Source of the DNA: Pedobacter psychrodurus
Lineage (GTDB): Bacteria > Bacteroidota > Bacteroidia > Sphingobacteriales > Sphingobacteriaceae
NCBI RefSeq assembly: GCF_004331735.1
Contig: NZ_SJSO01000002.1
Location: 248,001 to 312,000 of the forward strand
Direction: 5' to 3'
Length of the DNA: 64,000 nucleotides
Shown one piece after another: positions 1 to 9,676 of the stretch; the stretch's first letter is position 1, and each line of letters begins with the position of its first letter. The translations under genes and the position numbers were made by a program. The notes beneath the pieces were generated by a model that saw nothing but the letters and a program-made list of their open reading frames with translations, did no database searches and was not told the DNA's origin.

Positions 1-664
1 AGCAGGCATTGTACGTTTTGCCGAATGCCTGTTTTTCTAAAAGTTTAACCGCAATGCCAACAGCATCTGTTTGATGGATCAAGTTTACAGGAGCCAAGCC
101 ATTCGGTACATTACTTTTTCCCGCAAAGAATCTCCCTGGGTTACGGTCAGGGCCAATTAAGCCTGCAAAGCGAATCACTGTGCAGTTTTCGGGAAATAGT
201 TCCTTAAATAGAATTTCTGCAGCTAAAACAACTCTTCCTGAATCAGTATCGGGATTGGTTTCGCTGGTTTCATTTACTGTTTTATTTTCATCAGCGTAAA
301 CACTGGTCGAACTGATGAGTACCACATGTTTTGATCTATCTTTAGCAGTTTCTAAAATTGAATTGATCTTTTGGGGATAATCTTGTAGCTCAACAGAATT
401 ACGCTTTGGCGGAATGCAGATAAATAAAGCATCGACCTCAAAAAATGCCGGATCTGCCACAACCGATTCTATCGTAAAATTGACTAAAAACGGCTGTATT
501 TTTTCTGCATGAAGTATTGCTAACTTTTCCTCACTTGTGGTTGAGCCCTTAACGGTATAATTTAACGCGATGAGTTTTTTGGCCAAGGCTAGCCCGAACC
601 AGCCACAACCTAAAATTGATATGGTTTTAATGCTGTTTTTATATGTTGTATTATCTTGAATCAT
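1..664 (-). CDS. NAD(P)-binding SDR/epimerase-like protein, partial (3' end outside window)
   Basis: The reading frame starts with ATG at 664 (minus strand) and stays open to the window edge, giving about 221 residues. Near the N-terminus it has a Rossmann nucleotide-binding loop, ILGCGWFGLALAKKL (GxGxxG), followed by a hydrophobic strand and an IRFAGLIGP segment about 170 residues in. This layout fits the YeeZ-like branch of extended short-chain dehydrogenases, which are annotated as NAD(P)-dependent epimerases of unknown substrate. The catalytic YxxxK is not evident in the visible part. It lies 46 bp downstream of the next epimerase-like gene on the same strand, so the two may be co-transcribed. 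The substrate cannot be inferred. Confidence 0.75.
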   Translation of the reverse strand, partial: MIQDNTTYKNSIKTISILGCGWFGLALAKKLIALNYTVKGSTTSEEKLAILHAEKIQPFLVNFTIESVVADPAFFEVDALFICIPPKRNSVELQDYPQKINSILETAKDRSKHVVLISSTSVYADENKTVNETSETNPDTDSGRVVLAAEILFKELFPENCTVIRFAGLIGPDRNPGRFFAGKSNVPNGLAPVNLIHQTDAVGIAVKLLEKQAFGKTYNAC

Positions 665-710
665 TTGCGCTAAGATAAATAGTTGGCTTTATAATTTGCA
701 CTGATTCTTG

Positions 711-1643
711 TCAATTCTGCTTTTTATACATTGTTTTCGAAAGCTTTAAAATGCCGTCATAATAAGCTGTAGGCTTAAAGTTAAATGCCTTTTCAAATTT
801 TGTAGAATCGAAATGGTAATCATGATCGTACTGGTAGTACATTTCTACAGTGCCGGCAACTACCTTTTTAAATAAACCTACTAAGCGTAACATCAGTTTA
901 TTAATGATAGAATATTGAGGTTTGGTTTCATAAATCTTTGCTGCCATTTCTATAAAAGCCTTACCTTTTAAAGGTGCTGCAGTTGGCAGGTGCCATATCT
1001 GGTTACCAGAATCGTGTGTTTGCCCTAACAGAAATAAAGCTTTCCCGGCATCTTCAATATAAGTGAAGCTGTGTAGTGTATTTGGGTTCCCTATCCATTG
1101 AGCTTTATTTTTCTTCGCGAATTTATCCAGTACCATCATATCGAAGAAGCTGTTCATCGAATCTGCTCCGTAAAAATCTGCAGCACGGGCAATGGTTACA
1201 TTTATGTTGCCAGCTTTGCCCTCGTTCATTAATTGTTCGGCTACTTTTGCCCTTACTTCTCCTTTTAAGCTGCATGGATGGTAAGGTGTATCTTCTGTCA
1301 TTGGACCATTTACCAAACCATACATATAAACATTATCGAAAAATATCAGCCTAGCGCCAGTCCGTTTAGTTAAGTTAATTACATTTTGAATAATAACGGG
1401 CCACTGTTGCTGCCATATTTCGGCGTCGTAAACCAAGCCAGCGCAAAGGTATATTACTTTCGAACCTTCGGCTGCAACATAGAGCTCAGCTTCATTTAAT
1501 AAATCGGCCTTAATCCAGCTTACATTTGGGTTGTTTATAGAAATCGGTTTTCGGCTAACCAATCTAATGGTTTTGTTAGCATTGGTTAATTCTCTGGTCA
1601 GTGCGTTTGCTGTTGGTCCGCCGGCGCCAAGTATAGTGTGCAT
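711..1643 (-). CDS. NAD-dependent epimerase/dehydratase family protein
   Basis: This is a 310-residue extended-SDR protein. It opens with a dinucleotide-binding loop (ILGAGGPTANALTREL) and contains VSWIKADLLN, the usual acidic strand that follows the Rossmann core. The middle has FFDNVYMYG, where typical family members carry the active-site region, but the canonical YxxxK is not obvious because SLKGEVRAKVAEQL stands in its place. The enzyme may therefore bind NAD(P) without classical SDR chemistry, or it may belong to an atypical subgroup. The C-terminal YHFDSTKFEKAFNFKP segment resembles the tail of nucleoside-diphosphate-sugar epimerases. It sits between a Crp/Fnr regulator gene (75 bp upstream) and another SDR gene on the same strand. 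The substrate is unknown. Confidence 0.8.
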   Translation of the reverse strand: MHTILGAGGPTANALTRELTNANKTIRLVSRKPISINNPNVSWIKADLLNEAELYVAAEGSKVIYLCAGLVYDAEIWQQQWPVIIQNVINLTKRTGARLIFFDNVYMYGLVNGPMTEDTPYHPCSLKGEVRAKVAEQLMNEGKAGNINVTIARAADFYGADSMNSFFDMMVLDKFAKKNKAQWIGNPNTLHSFTYIEDAGKALFLLGQTHDSGNQIWHLPTAAPLKGKAFIEMAAKIYETKPQYSIINKLMLRLVGLFKKVVAGTVEMYYQYDHDYHFDSTKFEKAFNFKPTAYYDGILKLSKTMYKKQN

Positions 1644-1718
1644 ATCTTCGTTTTTTGATTAGTTCAAAGTTATGCGGTATGGAACCATGGAAACGTTAAC
1701 AAAAGATAAGGATTAAAT

Positions 1719-2324
1719 TTAATCCTTTAAAATGAGTGTGCGTTTTCGGATGCGGGAGAGTGAAACTGGTGTAATGCCTAAAAAATTGGCAATAAAGTGT
1801 TGTGGAACACGTTGAAAAATATCTTTTGCAGTTTTTTCAAGCGTGGTGTAACGCTCTTCAGGGCTTTGGGTAACAAAGGCAGTAACCCGGTCTTCATAAC
1901 AACAGATGTAATATTCTGCCACCAGCCGGCCAAACCGCTCCATTTTCAGCGCCAGCATGGGATGGTTTAACATTTTCTGAAGATCGGCGTAAGCAATGAG
2001 AACAAGTTCGGTTTCCTCTAAGGCCTGAATAAAATTTGTACTGGGTATTCTTCTTAAAAAGCTTTTATAGGCACTTACCAGCTCGTTTTCAAAACAAAAA
2101 TAACCAGTAATTTCTTGTCCGTCTTTAACATGATAATGCGTTACTGCACCCTGGATAATAAAGCCAATACAATCGCATACTTTCCCTTCAACTACAAAAT
2201 GATCCTTTTTCTTTAAGGTAGAAAAACTCAGGTATTGACTGAAGATTTCCCATTCACTTTCTTCGAAAGTGATAAATTGAGCTAAGCCGGTTCTAAAAGC
2301 ATTGATTTTAAATTGCTTGTCCAT
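1719..2324 (-). CDS. Crp/Fnr family transcriptional regulator
   Basis: The 201-residue protein has an N-terminal cyclic-nucleotide-binding beta-roll (about residues 20-130, including FVVEGKVCDCIGFIIQGAV) and a C-terminal helix-turn-helix (about 165-198, IANFLGITPVSLSRIRKR). The conserved RxS ligand motif of cAMP receptors is not seen, which is usual for the many Bacteroidota paralogues whose ligand is unknown. It lacks the cysteines expected of an oxygen-sensing Fnr. The gene lies directly upstream of the epimerase-like gene on the same strand, so that gene is a plausible target or operon partner; this is an inference from position only. Confidence 0.88.
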   Translation of the reverse strand: MDKQFKINAFRTGLAQFITFEESEWEIFSQYLSFSTLKKKDHFVVEGKVCDCIGFIIQGAVTHYHVKDGQEITGYFCFENELVSAYKSFLRRIPSTNFIQALEETELVLIAYADLQKMLNHPMLALKMERFGRLVAEYYICCYEDRVTAFVTQSPEERYTTLEKTAKDIFQRVPQHFIANFLGITPVSLSRIRKRTLILKD

Positions 2325-2371
2325 ACTCGTAATTAAATCCTTTTAAAGATACAGATTAATCAAGATTGGTA

Positions 2372-2953
2372 TTATCCTTTGCCCAGATTATAACAAGCCC
2401 TGCAACGTGGCTCATAACTTTCCTTTTCGCCCAGTAGTACGGTCGCTTCATCAGCAACGGTTCGGTAACTGTACAGGGCAGGGTTTCCACAGCAAACACA
2501 AACAGCATTTACTTTGGTAACATGTTCGGCAATAGCCATTAATGCAGGCATAGGGCCAAAGGGTTTACCCGTAAAATCCATATCCAAACCCGCAACAATA
2601 ACGCGTATGCCTTTAAGGGCAAGTTTATTGCAAACATCAGGAAGTTCATCATCAAAAAACTGCGCTTCATCTATACCAACCACCTGTGTATTGGTACCAA
2701 GCAATAAAATGGCCGAAGCGCTGTCAACAGGGGTAGAGTTTATCGAGTTTAAATCGTGCGAAACCACAGCGGTTTCGTGGTATCGGGTATCGGTACGGGG
2801 TTTAAAAATTTCGACATTCAATTTAGCAATTTGCGCTCTTTTTAGCCTTCTAATCAGCTCTTCCGTTTTACCAGAAAACATAGAGCCACACACCACTTCT
2901 ATACTTCCTGAAAATTCGCCCCTTCTTCTAAAATTTTGTTCGCTAAATAACAT
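2372..2953 (-). CDS. tdk: Thymidine kinase
   Basis: The 193-residue protein phosphorylates thymidine to dTMP with ATP in the pyrimidine salvage pathway. It carries the P-loop [19 protein letters not shown] at about residues 23-41, the DEAQFF catalytic and metal motif near residue 115, and two C-terminal cysteine pairs (CVCCG and CRAC) that form the structural zinc site of type II thymidine kinases. The length is normal for the family. The gene is divergent from the acidic hypothetical gene at 3077, with 123 bp between them. On the minus strand a near-consensus -7 element (CATATTTG, plus-strand 3003-3010 region) could drive it. Confidence 0.95.
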   Translation of the reverse strand: MLFSEQNFRRRGEFSGSIEVVCGSMFSGKTEELIRRLKRAQIAKLNVEIFKPRTDTRYHETAVVSHDLNSINSTPVDSASAILLLGTNTQVVGIDEAQFFDDELPDVCNKLALKGIRVIVAGLDMDFTGKPFGPMPALMAIAEHVTKVNAVCVCCGNPALYSYRTVADEATVLLGEKESYEPRCRACYNLGKG

Positions 2954-3021
2954 GCCTGTTTTTTTATGCCCCTATGTCCGTTCTATAATTTTTAAACCGA
3001 ACAAATATGAGAATTATGTGT

Positions 3022-3029
3022 TATTTTTG
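3022..3029 (+). promoter_or_regulatory. Putative -7 element (TATTTTTG) for the gene at 3077
   Basis: TATTTTTG matches the Bacteroidota -7 consensus TAnnTTTG in the space between divergent tdk and the acidic hypothetical gene. A clear -33 TTTG is not visible at the right distance, so the call rests on one box. Confidence 0.4.
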
Positions 3030-3076
3030 AACACATAGTTACCAACATAAATCGACTAAAAATTCGTTTTAATTTT

Positions 3077-4279
3077 ATGATGAACCAACAAGATATTTTC
3101 AGAAAGATCGGCAGCATTTTAACAGAATTAAATGAGCAATATCAGTTTTTAGCTCAAAATCCTCAGCAATTAAACGATTTGGAACTTGAGCTTTTTCTGG
3201 CCAATGCCCATTTCCTTTCCGATCATGTTAATATCGTCAAAAAATTAAATACCATAGTTGAAGATAAGACTGCCGAACCAGGAAATCATGCTTTGTTGGC
3301 AGAACAAAACACTATTATCCTACCTGAGGCTGAAAAAAGCTATGCGGAAGAGGAGGAAAGTTTTGAACCTGAGGAACTGGAAGAAGTGGCTACTGCCCAG
3401 GAAGAGGAAGAACGCATAGATGTAAAGTCTGAGCAGGAAGTATTGGATGATGAACTTATTGAAGAAGAAAAAGCCACGTCGCTTTTGAATAAAGACTTCT
3501 TTAAGCCCGACCAGGATGACCATACTTTTGAATTCGTACTGGGTACACACGATGAAAATGATCAGTTCGATTATGAAGCAAATCCGATAGCTATCGGATC
3601 TGTTGAAGAAATTTTCGATCGCCCTTTAAGCAACGAAGAAGCAGAAATCTTAGCGCGTAAAAAGATAATTCACGAAAAGGAAGATGCTTTATCTGTTCAG
3701 GAAGAGCCTTTACCCACTGAAGAAGATGAAATTGGTCCTGAACCTTTTTTAATTCCGCACGAGGAAGATACTCAAATAATGGAGAAAGAAGAGCCTGTTG
3801 TGGCAGTGAAACTGGAAGAACCAATACCAGCGCCTACTTTTCAGCCTATTGAGGCACTGAAGGATGTGAAACTGGATGATCCTATTATTTCGCCGCCTGT
3901 TGAGCAGGAGCGCCCTTTATTTACGCCTGAAGCTGTTCCGGTAAAACCAGCTCCACAGCCCGAAGCAAGTAGAGCTGCACCAAGTTTAAACGATTTGCTT
4001 GCCAAAACAAATGGCAAGAACGACGAGCCTGTTAAAGCACCTATCGCCGATTTAAAACAGGCGATTAGTTTAAATGAAAAGTTATTTTTTATTAAAGATC
4101 TTTTTAATGGTTATAACCTGGCCTATTCGGAAGTTATTGATATCATCAACAAAATGAACAGCTTCGAAGCTGCAGATAGCTATCTTCAGCATAATTATGC
4201 GGCGAAAAATAACTGGGCAAATAAACAGGCTACTGTTGATCAGTTTTACGAGTTGCTGAACCGTAGGTTTAGTAAGTAG
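3077..4279 (+). CDS. Acidic hypothetical protein with conserved-looking C-terminal helical region
   Basis: I do not recognise a named family for this 400-residue protein. The first ~75 residues are predicted helical (FRKIGSILTELNEQYQFL). Residues ~85-310 are very rich in Glu, Asp and Pro and look disordered. The last ~80 residues (from SLNEKLFFIKDLFNGYNLAYSEV to the end) look like a folded helical domain. There is no signal peptide or membrane segment, so it should be cytoplasmic. Two adjacent ATG codons are present at the start. It is transcribed divergently from tdk and no neighbour points to a function. The domain pattern suggests a scaffold or adaptor, which is only an inference. Confidence 0.75.
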   Translation: MMNQQDIFRKIGSILTELNEQYQFLAQNPQQLNDLELELFLANAHFLSDHVNIVKKLNTIVEDKTAEPGNHALLAEQNTIILPEAEKSYAEEEESFEPEELEEVATAQEEEERIDVKSEQEVLDDELIEEEKATSLLNKDFFKPDQDDHTFEFVLGTHDENDQFDYEANPIAIGSVEEIFDRPLSNEEAEILARKKIIHEKEDALSVQEEPLPTEEDEIGPEPFLIPHEEDTQIMEKEEPVVAVKLEEPIPAPTFQPIEALKDVKLDDPIISPPVEQERPLFTPEAVPVKPAPQPEASRAAPSLNDLLAKTNGKNDEPVKAPIADLKQAISLNEKLFFIKDLFNGYNLAYSEVIDIINKMNSFEAADSYLQHNYAAKNNWANKQATVDQFYELLNRRFSK

Positions 4280-4969
4280 AGCGGAAAGCGTAAGGCCACT
4301 TGCGACTGGCGTTACACCGCGCATCATCATACCGAACTGGTTTCAGTATCTATGCTTATTATTTAATACCGAGAATGGACAAAAATTAGCATTTGCAAAT
4401 TTTCTATGGGTCAGTCGTCATTCCCGTGCAGACGGGAACCACGAAGTGCTCAGCGAAGCTAATCTTAAAACTTATTGCATTACGATTCCCAATCAAGTTG
4501 GGAATGACGTTACGCTTTGAAATCGACTCTGGACTAAAGAACCCTGATTATAGAGAAACGATTCCAATTTTGTAAATGATTAGGAAACGATTGTTCAGTA
4601 TTTCATTGATGCTGTAGTCCCACCACCACTTCAATCTTTTTGTAAAATTACCGTTAATAGAAAATGCGATTTTTCCAAAAAGGATTTCCGTTAAGTTGGG
4701 TTTATTAACGCAAAACAGTAGCACAGAACTGCCCACTTAATCCCCTGCCCTGCAGCAGGTATGCGATAAAAGCAAACATGAGGCCAAGATCGTCCTCGTT
4801 TGTCACAAAGTGATTCCTTTGGAATAACGAGGATGCAGGAGGTTGGCATTTGTAATGCTGGTAAGGCTTTCTTAAATTGATCAAAAAGATTCTGATCCCG
4901 AACCTTCGGGACAGAATGACGCATCTCTTTTGAGATATCGACTTAGGACTAAAGACTCCCGACTTAGGA
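4280..4969. other. Long intergenic region rich in short palindromic repeats
   Basis: This ~690 bp stretch between convergent genes (3077 gene and rodA) holds no convincing gene. It contains a CGTCA-bounded palindromic element (listed separately). Other repeats are a hairpin around 4903-4915 (CCCGAACCTTCGGG), the CCTGCAGCAGG palindrome near 4748, and a near-duplicated GACTTAGGACTAAA motif at 4939-4974. The short open frames in it have no recognisable content. Confidence 0.6.
4416..4509. repeat. CGTCATTCCC-bounded palindromic intergenic element
   Basis: The 94 bp element starts with CGTCATTCCC and ends with its exact inverse complement GGGAATGACG. An internal hairpin (TTCCCGTGCAGACGGGAA) lies near the left end. 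Related CGTCA...TGACG-bounded elements occur at 21323 and 23179, so it belongs to a dispersed family. Confidence 0.65.
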
Positions 4970-6232
4970 CTAAATAAATCCCATCCGGTTAGAGTCCAGC
5001 TTCAAAAAGATAAACAGCAAGATTGTAAAACTCCATAAAGACGAACCTCCATAACTAATTAAGGGTAGGGGAATTCCAATTACAGGAATAATACCAATCG
5101 TCATCCCGATATTAATAAAAACGTGAAAAAAGAGGATACAGGCTACGCTATAGCCATACACCCTGGAGAATGTAGATCGTTGCCTTTCTGCTAAATTAAC
5201 CAATCGCAGTAGCAGGAACATGTATAAACCTATCACCACAGAACAGCCCATAAATCCCCATTCTTCACCGATGGTAGAGAAAATAAAGTCGGTACTTTGC
5301 TCGGGTACATAACCATATTTAGTTTGTGTGCCCTGTAAAAAACCACGGCCGGTTCCCTGGCCTGAGCCTATGGCAATCTGCGATTGAATTACATTATAAC
5401 CCGCACCTTTATTATCGGTTTTAAGCCCTAACATTAATTCGATACGGCTACGTTGATGGGGGGCTAAAACTTTTTCGTAGGCAATTTTTATTAAAAATAG
5501 ATAGCCAATAGCGAAAACCGTTACCAAAACAGTAGAGAAGATTATTTTTTGTTTTCTTCTGTTGTTGTAAATGAAAAGGCCGGCAATTGTGGTAATAATG
5601 ATGATTAAGATATAGGTTGGTACTAAGAAATCGGCAATAAAGAGCACGATCATTCCCAGAAATATTAATAGGAAGTAACCTGACAAGCCCTCGCGGTACA
5701 ATGGGAACATAAATGCAAGAAACACCAATGCCGAACCTGTATCAGGCTGAAGCATAATTAACAATAGCGGTGCGGCAACAATTAATCCAGCAATCATGAT
5801 TGATTTAACATCTCTGAATTTGGGGTTAAATGCCCCCACATACCTTGCTAAAAGTAATGCAGTACCAAATTTGGCAAATTCGGCAGGTTGAAGTTTAAAA
5901 GAGCCTATTGCAATCCATGCCTGGTTCCCGGCCACTTTGTTTCCGATTACCAGTACGGCCATTAGCAACAATAATGTACCACCATAAATAAAGGGTGAGA
6001 ATACATTGAAAAGCCTTCCATCAAATAATAAGATAGATAAGCCTAAAATCAAACCAGTGATGATATAAATTAGCTGTTTGCCGTAAAGTGTGCTAAAGCC
6101 AAACACAGTTGTTTGTTCCGGTGGAACTGAAGCATAAATATTGACAAAACCAATAGCGCATAAGGCAATATAGATTAAAACAGTAATCCAATCTACATTA
6201 AAGAAAAAACGGTTTCCCTGTTGCTGCTGCAT
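4970..6232 (-). CDS. rodA: Rod shape-determining protein RodA (SEDS peptidoglycan glycosyltransferase)
   Basis: This 420-residue polytopic membrane protein of the SEDS family polymerises glycan strands from lipid II for cell elongation, together with PBP2. About ten hydrophobic segments are visible. Family landmarks include WIAIGSFKLQPAEFAKFG, the LQPDTGSALVF loop containing the conserved Asp, and the C-terminal GIPLPLISYGGSSLW signature. It is the last gene of the mreB-mreC-mreD-mrdA-rodA unit, one base after mrdA, indicating translational coupling. Its stop codon directly borders the repeat-rich intergenic region. Confidence 0.95.
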   Translation of the reverse strand: MQQQQGNRFFFNVDWITVLIYIALCAIGFVNIYASVPPEQTTVFGFSTLYGKQLIYIITGLILGLSILLFDGRLFNVFSPFIYGGTLLLLMAVLVIGNKVAGNQAWIAIGSFKLQPAEFAKFGTALLLARYVGAFNPKFRDVKSIMIAGLIVAAPLLLIMLQPDTGSALVFLAFMFPLYREGLSGYFLLIFLGMIVLFIADFLVPTYILIIIITTIAGLFIYNNRRKQKIIFSTVLVTVFAIGYLFLIKIAYEKVLAPHQRSRIELMLGLKTDNKGAGYNVIQSQIAIGSGQGTGRGFLQGTQTKYGYVPEQSTDFIFSTIGEEWGFMGCSVVIGLYMFLLLRLVNLAERQRSTFSRVYGYSVACILFFHVFINIGMTIGIIPVIGIPLPLISYGGSSLWSFTILLFIFLKLDSNRMGFI

Positions 6233-6233
6233 T

Positions 6234-8243
6234 TTATTTCTGGATTACAGGTTTATCGATGATTACTGATTTAAATTCTTTAGGCTTTGTGGTAACCGTT
6301 TGTTTTATCGTTGCCGATTTAATTCTCAAACTATCTTTTACCCGTTTGGTTGAATCTGCTTTTTTAAGCAACAGGCTATCTGCCTTTGTGAGTTTAACAG
6401 CCTTTGTTTTGTCTTTTAAAACTGGTAAAAGATTTTGGTTTTTCATCCATTCTACCTGAGCAGCCCTTGCACCGCTAACACTACCTTTCAGGTACTTCTC
6501 GATCATGTAACTGGCTATCGGGGCAGCATAGGTGCTACCATAACCCGCATTTTCTACAATTACGGCGATGGCAATTTTCGGATTATCTCTTGGCGCAAAG
6601 CCTATAAATACCGAGTGGTTTTTGCCGTGTGGGTTTTGTACCGTTCCTGTTTTTCCGCAGAGTACTACATCTGGAATCCGTGATAGTATGGCGGTTCCCC
6701 AGCTGGTGTTTACGGCATCCTGCATACCATCAATTACGGGCTCAAAATGTCTGGCATCTACGCCCACATAATTTTTAACCACATATTCTTTTTTAACCAG
6801 GTTTTTATCGCCTATACCTTTAATTAAGTGCGGCTTCAGGTAATAACCACGGTTAGCAATAATGGCCATGGCATTTGCCATTTGCAATGGGGTAGCAGTA
6901 ATCTCACCCTGGCCAATAGCCTGTGAAATTACATTGGTATATCCCCATCTTTTACCATAAATTTTATCGTAGTGATCTGCGGTATAAAAATACCCCTTTC
7001 TTTCATAAGGCATATCAATATCGAGCTTTGATCCGAAACCAAATTTGGCCACTTTATCACGCCATTCCTGATACGTCTGTCTTTGGTTTTTCATCCCGTT
7101 TTTGGTAATTAACTTCTGAAAAACATAACAAAAGTAAGTATTACAGGAACGGGCAATGCCTCTTCTCAGCGAAATTGAACCATCAAAGTGCTCGCATTTA
7201 ATTTTTCTATTTCCAGCCTGATAATAGTGCGGACAAAAGAATGTGGTGTTGGGATCGATTACGCCTTCTTGCAGTCCGATTAAGGCATCAACCGGTTTAA
7301 ACGAGGATCCTGGGGGATAGTAACCCATTATCGGTCTTACTAAAGATGGACGATATGGATTACCAACAATAAATTCCATGTAATTGTTCCCCTGGTTTCT
7401 ACCCACCAAAAGATTTGGATCATAGCCCGGGCTACTTATCAATGAAAGAATTTCTCCCGAAGCAGGTTCAATCGCTACAATTGCACCAACCTTGTTCATC
7501 ATCAATTCTTCACCGAGTTTTTGAATCCTCATATCAATCCCCGAGATCAATCTTTCTCCCGAAACGGCATTTACATCGTATTTGCCATCGGCGTAACTTC
7601 CTTGCGGGGTGTTGTGCGCATCGTATACCGTATTAATTACGCCTTTCTCGCCTCTTAAAGTTTCTTCATAAGAAAACTCTAAACCACTCTTACCCTTATA
7701 ATCTCCAGGTTTGTAAAACCCCTCAGATTTTTCGATATCAACAGGGCTTACTTCTTTTACATAGCCAAATAACTGTCCACCAACACTATCTGGATAATGC
7801 CTGATGGTTCTGTCTTGCGTTCTAAATCCTGGAAAACGGTAAAGCGTTTCCTGCAAACGGGCATAACTTTGAACAGAAATCTGCTTGAGGAAAGGGGTAG
7901 CTTGATAGCTCGATTTTCCTCTCGCTTTTTTAAGGTTTTTCCGAACATCCTCAAAAGTAATGTCTAATGCCTGTGCAAGCGCCAGGGTATCAAAAGGTTT
8001 TACTTCATTTGGCGTAACCATGAGGTCGTACACAGGTTCATTTTGTACAATAACCTTCATGTTGCGGTCTAAAATGGCACCACGGGCAGGATATTTATAG
8101 ATTTTTCGTAGAACATTACTTTCTGCAGAAACGAATGCCGCATCGCTAATGATCTGGATATAAAATAACTTTCCTAATAAAATCAGGGCGATTACAATAA
8201 ATAATCCTTGAACGATATATTTTCGGTTAAATAATTGATCCAT
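6234..8243 (-). CDS. mrdA: Penicillin-binding protein 2 (elongation-specific transpeptidase)
   Basis: The 669-residue class B penicillin-binding protein cross-links peptidoglycan during elongation and partners RodA. It has an N-terminal membrane anchor (about residues 12-32), a PBP dimerisation domain (about 45-220) and a C-terminal transpeptidase domain. The three active-site motifs are visible: SSFK in PPGSSFKPVDALIG (nucleophile Ser), SCN in ARSCNTYFC, and KTG in LCGKTGTVQNPHG. The last ~70 residues are a Lys/Thr-rich tail beyond the catalytic domain, common in Bacteroidota. The start overlaps the mreD stop by one base and the stop is one base from rodA, so it sits inside a tight operon. 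Confidence 0.96.
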   Translation of the reverse strand: MDQLFNRKYIVQGLFIVIALILLGKLFYIQIISDAAFVSAESNVLRKIYKYPARGAILDRNMKVIVQNEPVYDLMVTPNEVKPFDTLALAQALDITFEDVRKNLKKARGKSSYQATPFLKQISVQSYARLQETLYRFPGFRTQDRTIRHYPDSVGGQLFGYVKEVSPVDIEKSEGFYKPGDYKGKSGLEFSYEETLRGEKGVINTVYDAHNTPQGSYADGKYDVNAVSGERLISGIDMRIQKLGEELMMNKVGAIVAIEPASGEILSLISSPGYDPNLLVGRNQGNNYMEFIVGNPYRPSLVRPIMGYYPPGSSFKPVDALIGLQEGVIDPNTTFFCPHYYQAGNRKIKCEHFDGSISLRRGIARSCNTYFCYVFQKLITKNGMKNQRQTYQEWRDKVAKFGFGSKLDIDMPYERKGYFYTADHYDKIYGKRWGYTNVISQAIGQGEITATPLQMANAMAIIANRGYYLKPHLIKGIGDKNLVKKEYVVKNYVGVDARHFEPVIDGMQDAVNTSWGTAILSRIPDVVLCGKTGTVQNPHGKNHSVFIGFAPRDNPKIAIAVIVENAGYGSTYAAPIASYMIEKYLKGSVSGARAAQVEWMKNQNLLPVLKDKTKAVKLTKADSLLLKKADSTKRVKDSLRIKSATIKQTVTTKPKEFKSVIIDKPVIQK

Positions 8244-8758
8244 TAGCGTGGTGTTCTTCTATAGAATATAAACTCTACCAATAAAATAATAAGCAGTGTA
8301 AAGATACAACTTAAGCCGCATCTCATTAAGGTATAACCAATTTCGGTTAGCCTAAATGTTTCTAAAAAGAACAGCACCAAGTGGTGTGCAACAACGCAGA
8401 GAAAAGCATAAAGAGAAAACCATTGGAAACCCATATAACTTAACGATGGTTCTGGGTCGTCAATTGCGTCGCGGTTTAAACTTATTGAAATAAAAGAAAT
8501 TCTTACAAAAGCCAATACTACACATGCCGTAGCATGTACGCCCATGGTATCGTAAAAAGCATCCAGTGTTAAGCCTGTTCCAAAAGCCAATAAATACAAC
8601 AGGATGTTGGGTATGCCAAAGGGAAGCAGTAGTAAAAATAATACATAAATGAATGGTGTAGAAAGATCATAGAAGCCCATATTCTTGAGCAAGAATATCT
8701 GCACAAAAAGCAGTAAAAACCACCTGATCACATTTATAATAATGATTCTACTATTCAT
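8243..8758 (-). CDS. mreD: Rod shape-determining protein MreD
   Basis: The 171-residue protein is almost entirely hydrophobic, with about five membrane segments, as expected for MreD, the inner-membrane component linking MreB to the elongation machinery. Sequence conservation in this family is low, so the call rests on size, topology and position. It overlaps mreC by eight bases upstream and mrdA by one base downstream. The segment LTLDAFYDTMGVHATA matches the conserved Asp-containing loop usual in MreD. Confidence 0.9.
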   Translation of the reverse strand: MNSRIIIINVIRWFLLLFVQIFLLKNMGFYDLSTPFIYVLFLLLLPFGIPNILLYLLAFGTGLTLDAFYDTMGVHATACVVLAFVRISFISISLNRDAIDDPEPSLSYMGFQWFSLYAFLCVVAHHLVLFFLETFRLTEIGYTLMRCGLSCIFTLLIILLVEFIFYRRTPR

Positions 8759-9590
8759 TCGGTTTAGCGATGCTTTCTAAAGCTTTTTGCTCTTCAGCTT
8801 TTTTATCTTTAACCACATATACATACTGCAATGTGCTAAAATCTGTAAATAAATTTAATTCTGCTGATAAGAAATTATCATTCGTGGCCACATTTGCCTT
8901 GCTAATTTTTCCAACTAAAATCCCGGCAGGAAATGATGCGAATCCTGATGTAACGATCGTATCACCTACATACATTTTAATGTGATTGGGAACCTCTTTA
9001 ACAAAAGCTTTTTTAATATCGAAATTGCCATCACCCCAAACCAGTGAACCTAAAACATGATTCTTTTTCAAAGTTACGCTGATTTTGGTGTCTTTATGTA
9101 ATAGCGATTGGATAGTAGCTAAATGTGCCGAAACATCACGGATAAAACCAACCACTCCACGTTGGGGAGCTATAACAGCCATTCCGCTTTTAATGCCATC
9201 AACAGTACCTTTATTAATCGTCATTACGTTATTGCGTAAAGTGATCGAGTTTTTAACCACTTTAGCTGCCAGATAAGAATACTGTTGATTTGTAACGGTA
9301 TCAATAACTTGTACTTCTTTGGTGGTATCTACTGTAGTTAATCCCAGTAATTGGCTTTTAAGTTTAGCGTTTTCTGCAGCAAGACTATCATTTACTATCC
9401 CCAGGTTCAAATATCTTTTAAAAACATTCAACCTTTCGTATGCGGTACCCACTACCTCATTGCTTGAGTTTAGGGTTACACTACGTTGATAGGAGTTGTT
9501 TTTCACCGTTAGGTAGATTCCCACGGTAAAAAAAATGATAAATAAGAAAAATGCGTTGTATCTGCTGATGAAAATCCAAAGGTTACGCAT
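8751..9590 (-). CDS. mreC: Rod shape-determining protein MreC
   Basis: The 279-residue bitopic protein has one N-terminal membrane helix (about residues 10-28), a coiled-coil segment (about 65-85) and a periplasmic beta-rich domain. The family motif INKGTVDGIKSGMAVIAPQ followed by GVVGFIRDVSAHLATIQSLL is typical of MreC. MreC scaffolds the elongasome and activates PBP2. The gene follows mreB after an 86 bp gap filled by a palindromic repeat, and overlaps mreD. Confidence 0.94.
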   Translation of the reverse strand: MRNLWIFISRYNAFFLFIIFFTVGIYLTVKNNSYQRSVTLNSSNEVVGTAYERLNVFKRYLNLGIVNDSLAAENAKLKSQLLGLTTVDTTKEVQVIDTVTNQQYSYLAAKVVKNSITLRNNVMTINKGTVDGIKSGMAVIAPQRGVVGFIRDVSAHLATIQSLLHKDTKISVTLKKNHVLGSLVWGDGNFDIKKAFVKEVPNHIKMYVGDTIVTSGFASFPAGILVGKISKANVATNDNFLSAELNLFTDFSTLQYVYVVKDKKAEEQKALESIAKPNE

Positions 9591-9595
9591 TGCTC

Positions 9596-9673
9596 ATGAG
9601 ATATGAGACCTGCGATATGAGATATGAGTTTTGATAAATTAGTCTCAAATCTCATATCTCATATCTCAAATCT
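9596..9673. repeat. Palindromic repeat of ATATGAGAT/ATCTCATAT units between mreB and mreC
   Basis: Several copies of GATATGAG on the left face several copies of CTCATATC on the right, forming a long imperfect hairpin that fills the mreB-mreC gap. A related CTCAAATCTCATGTCTAGA repeat occurs twice upstream of pheT. The hairpin lies inside an operon, so it could affect mreB versus mreC transcript levels. Confidence 0.65.
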
Positions 9674-9676
9674 AGG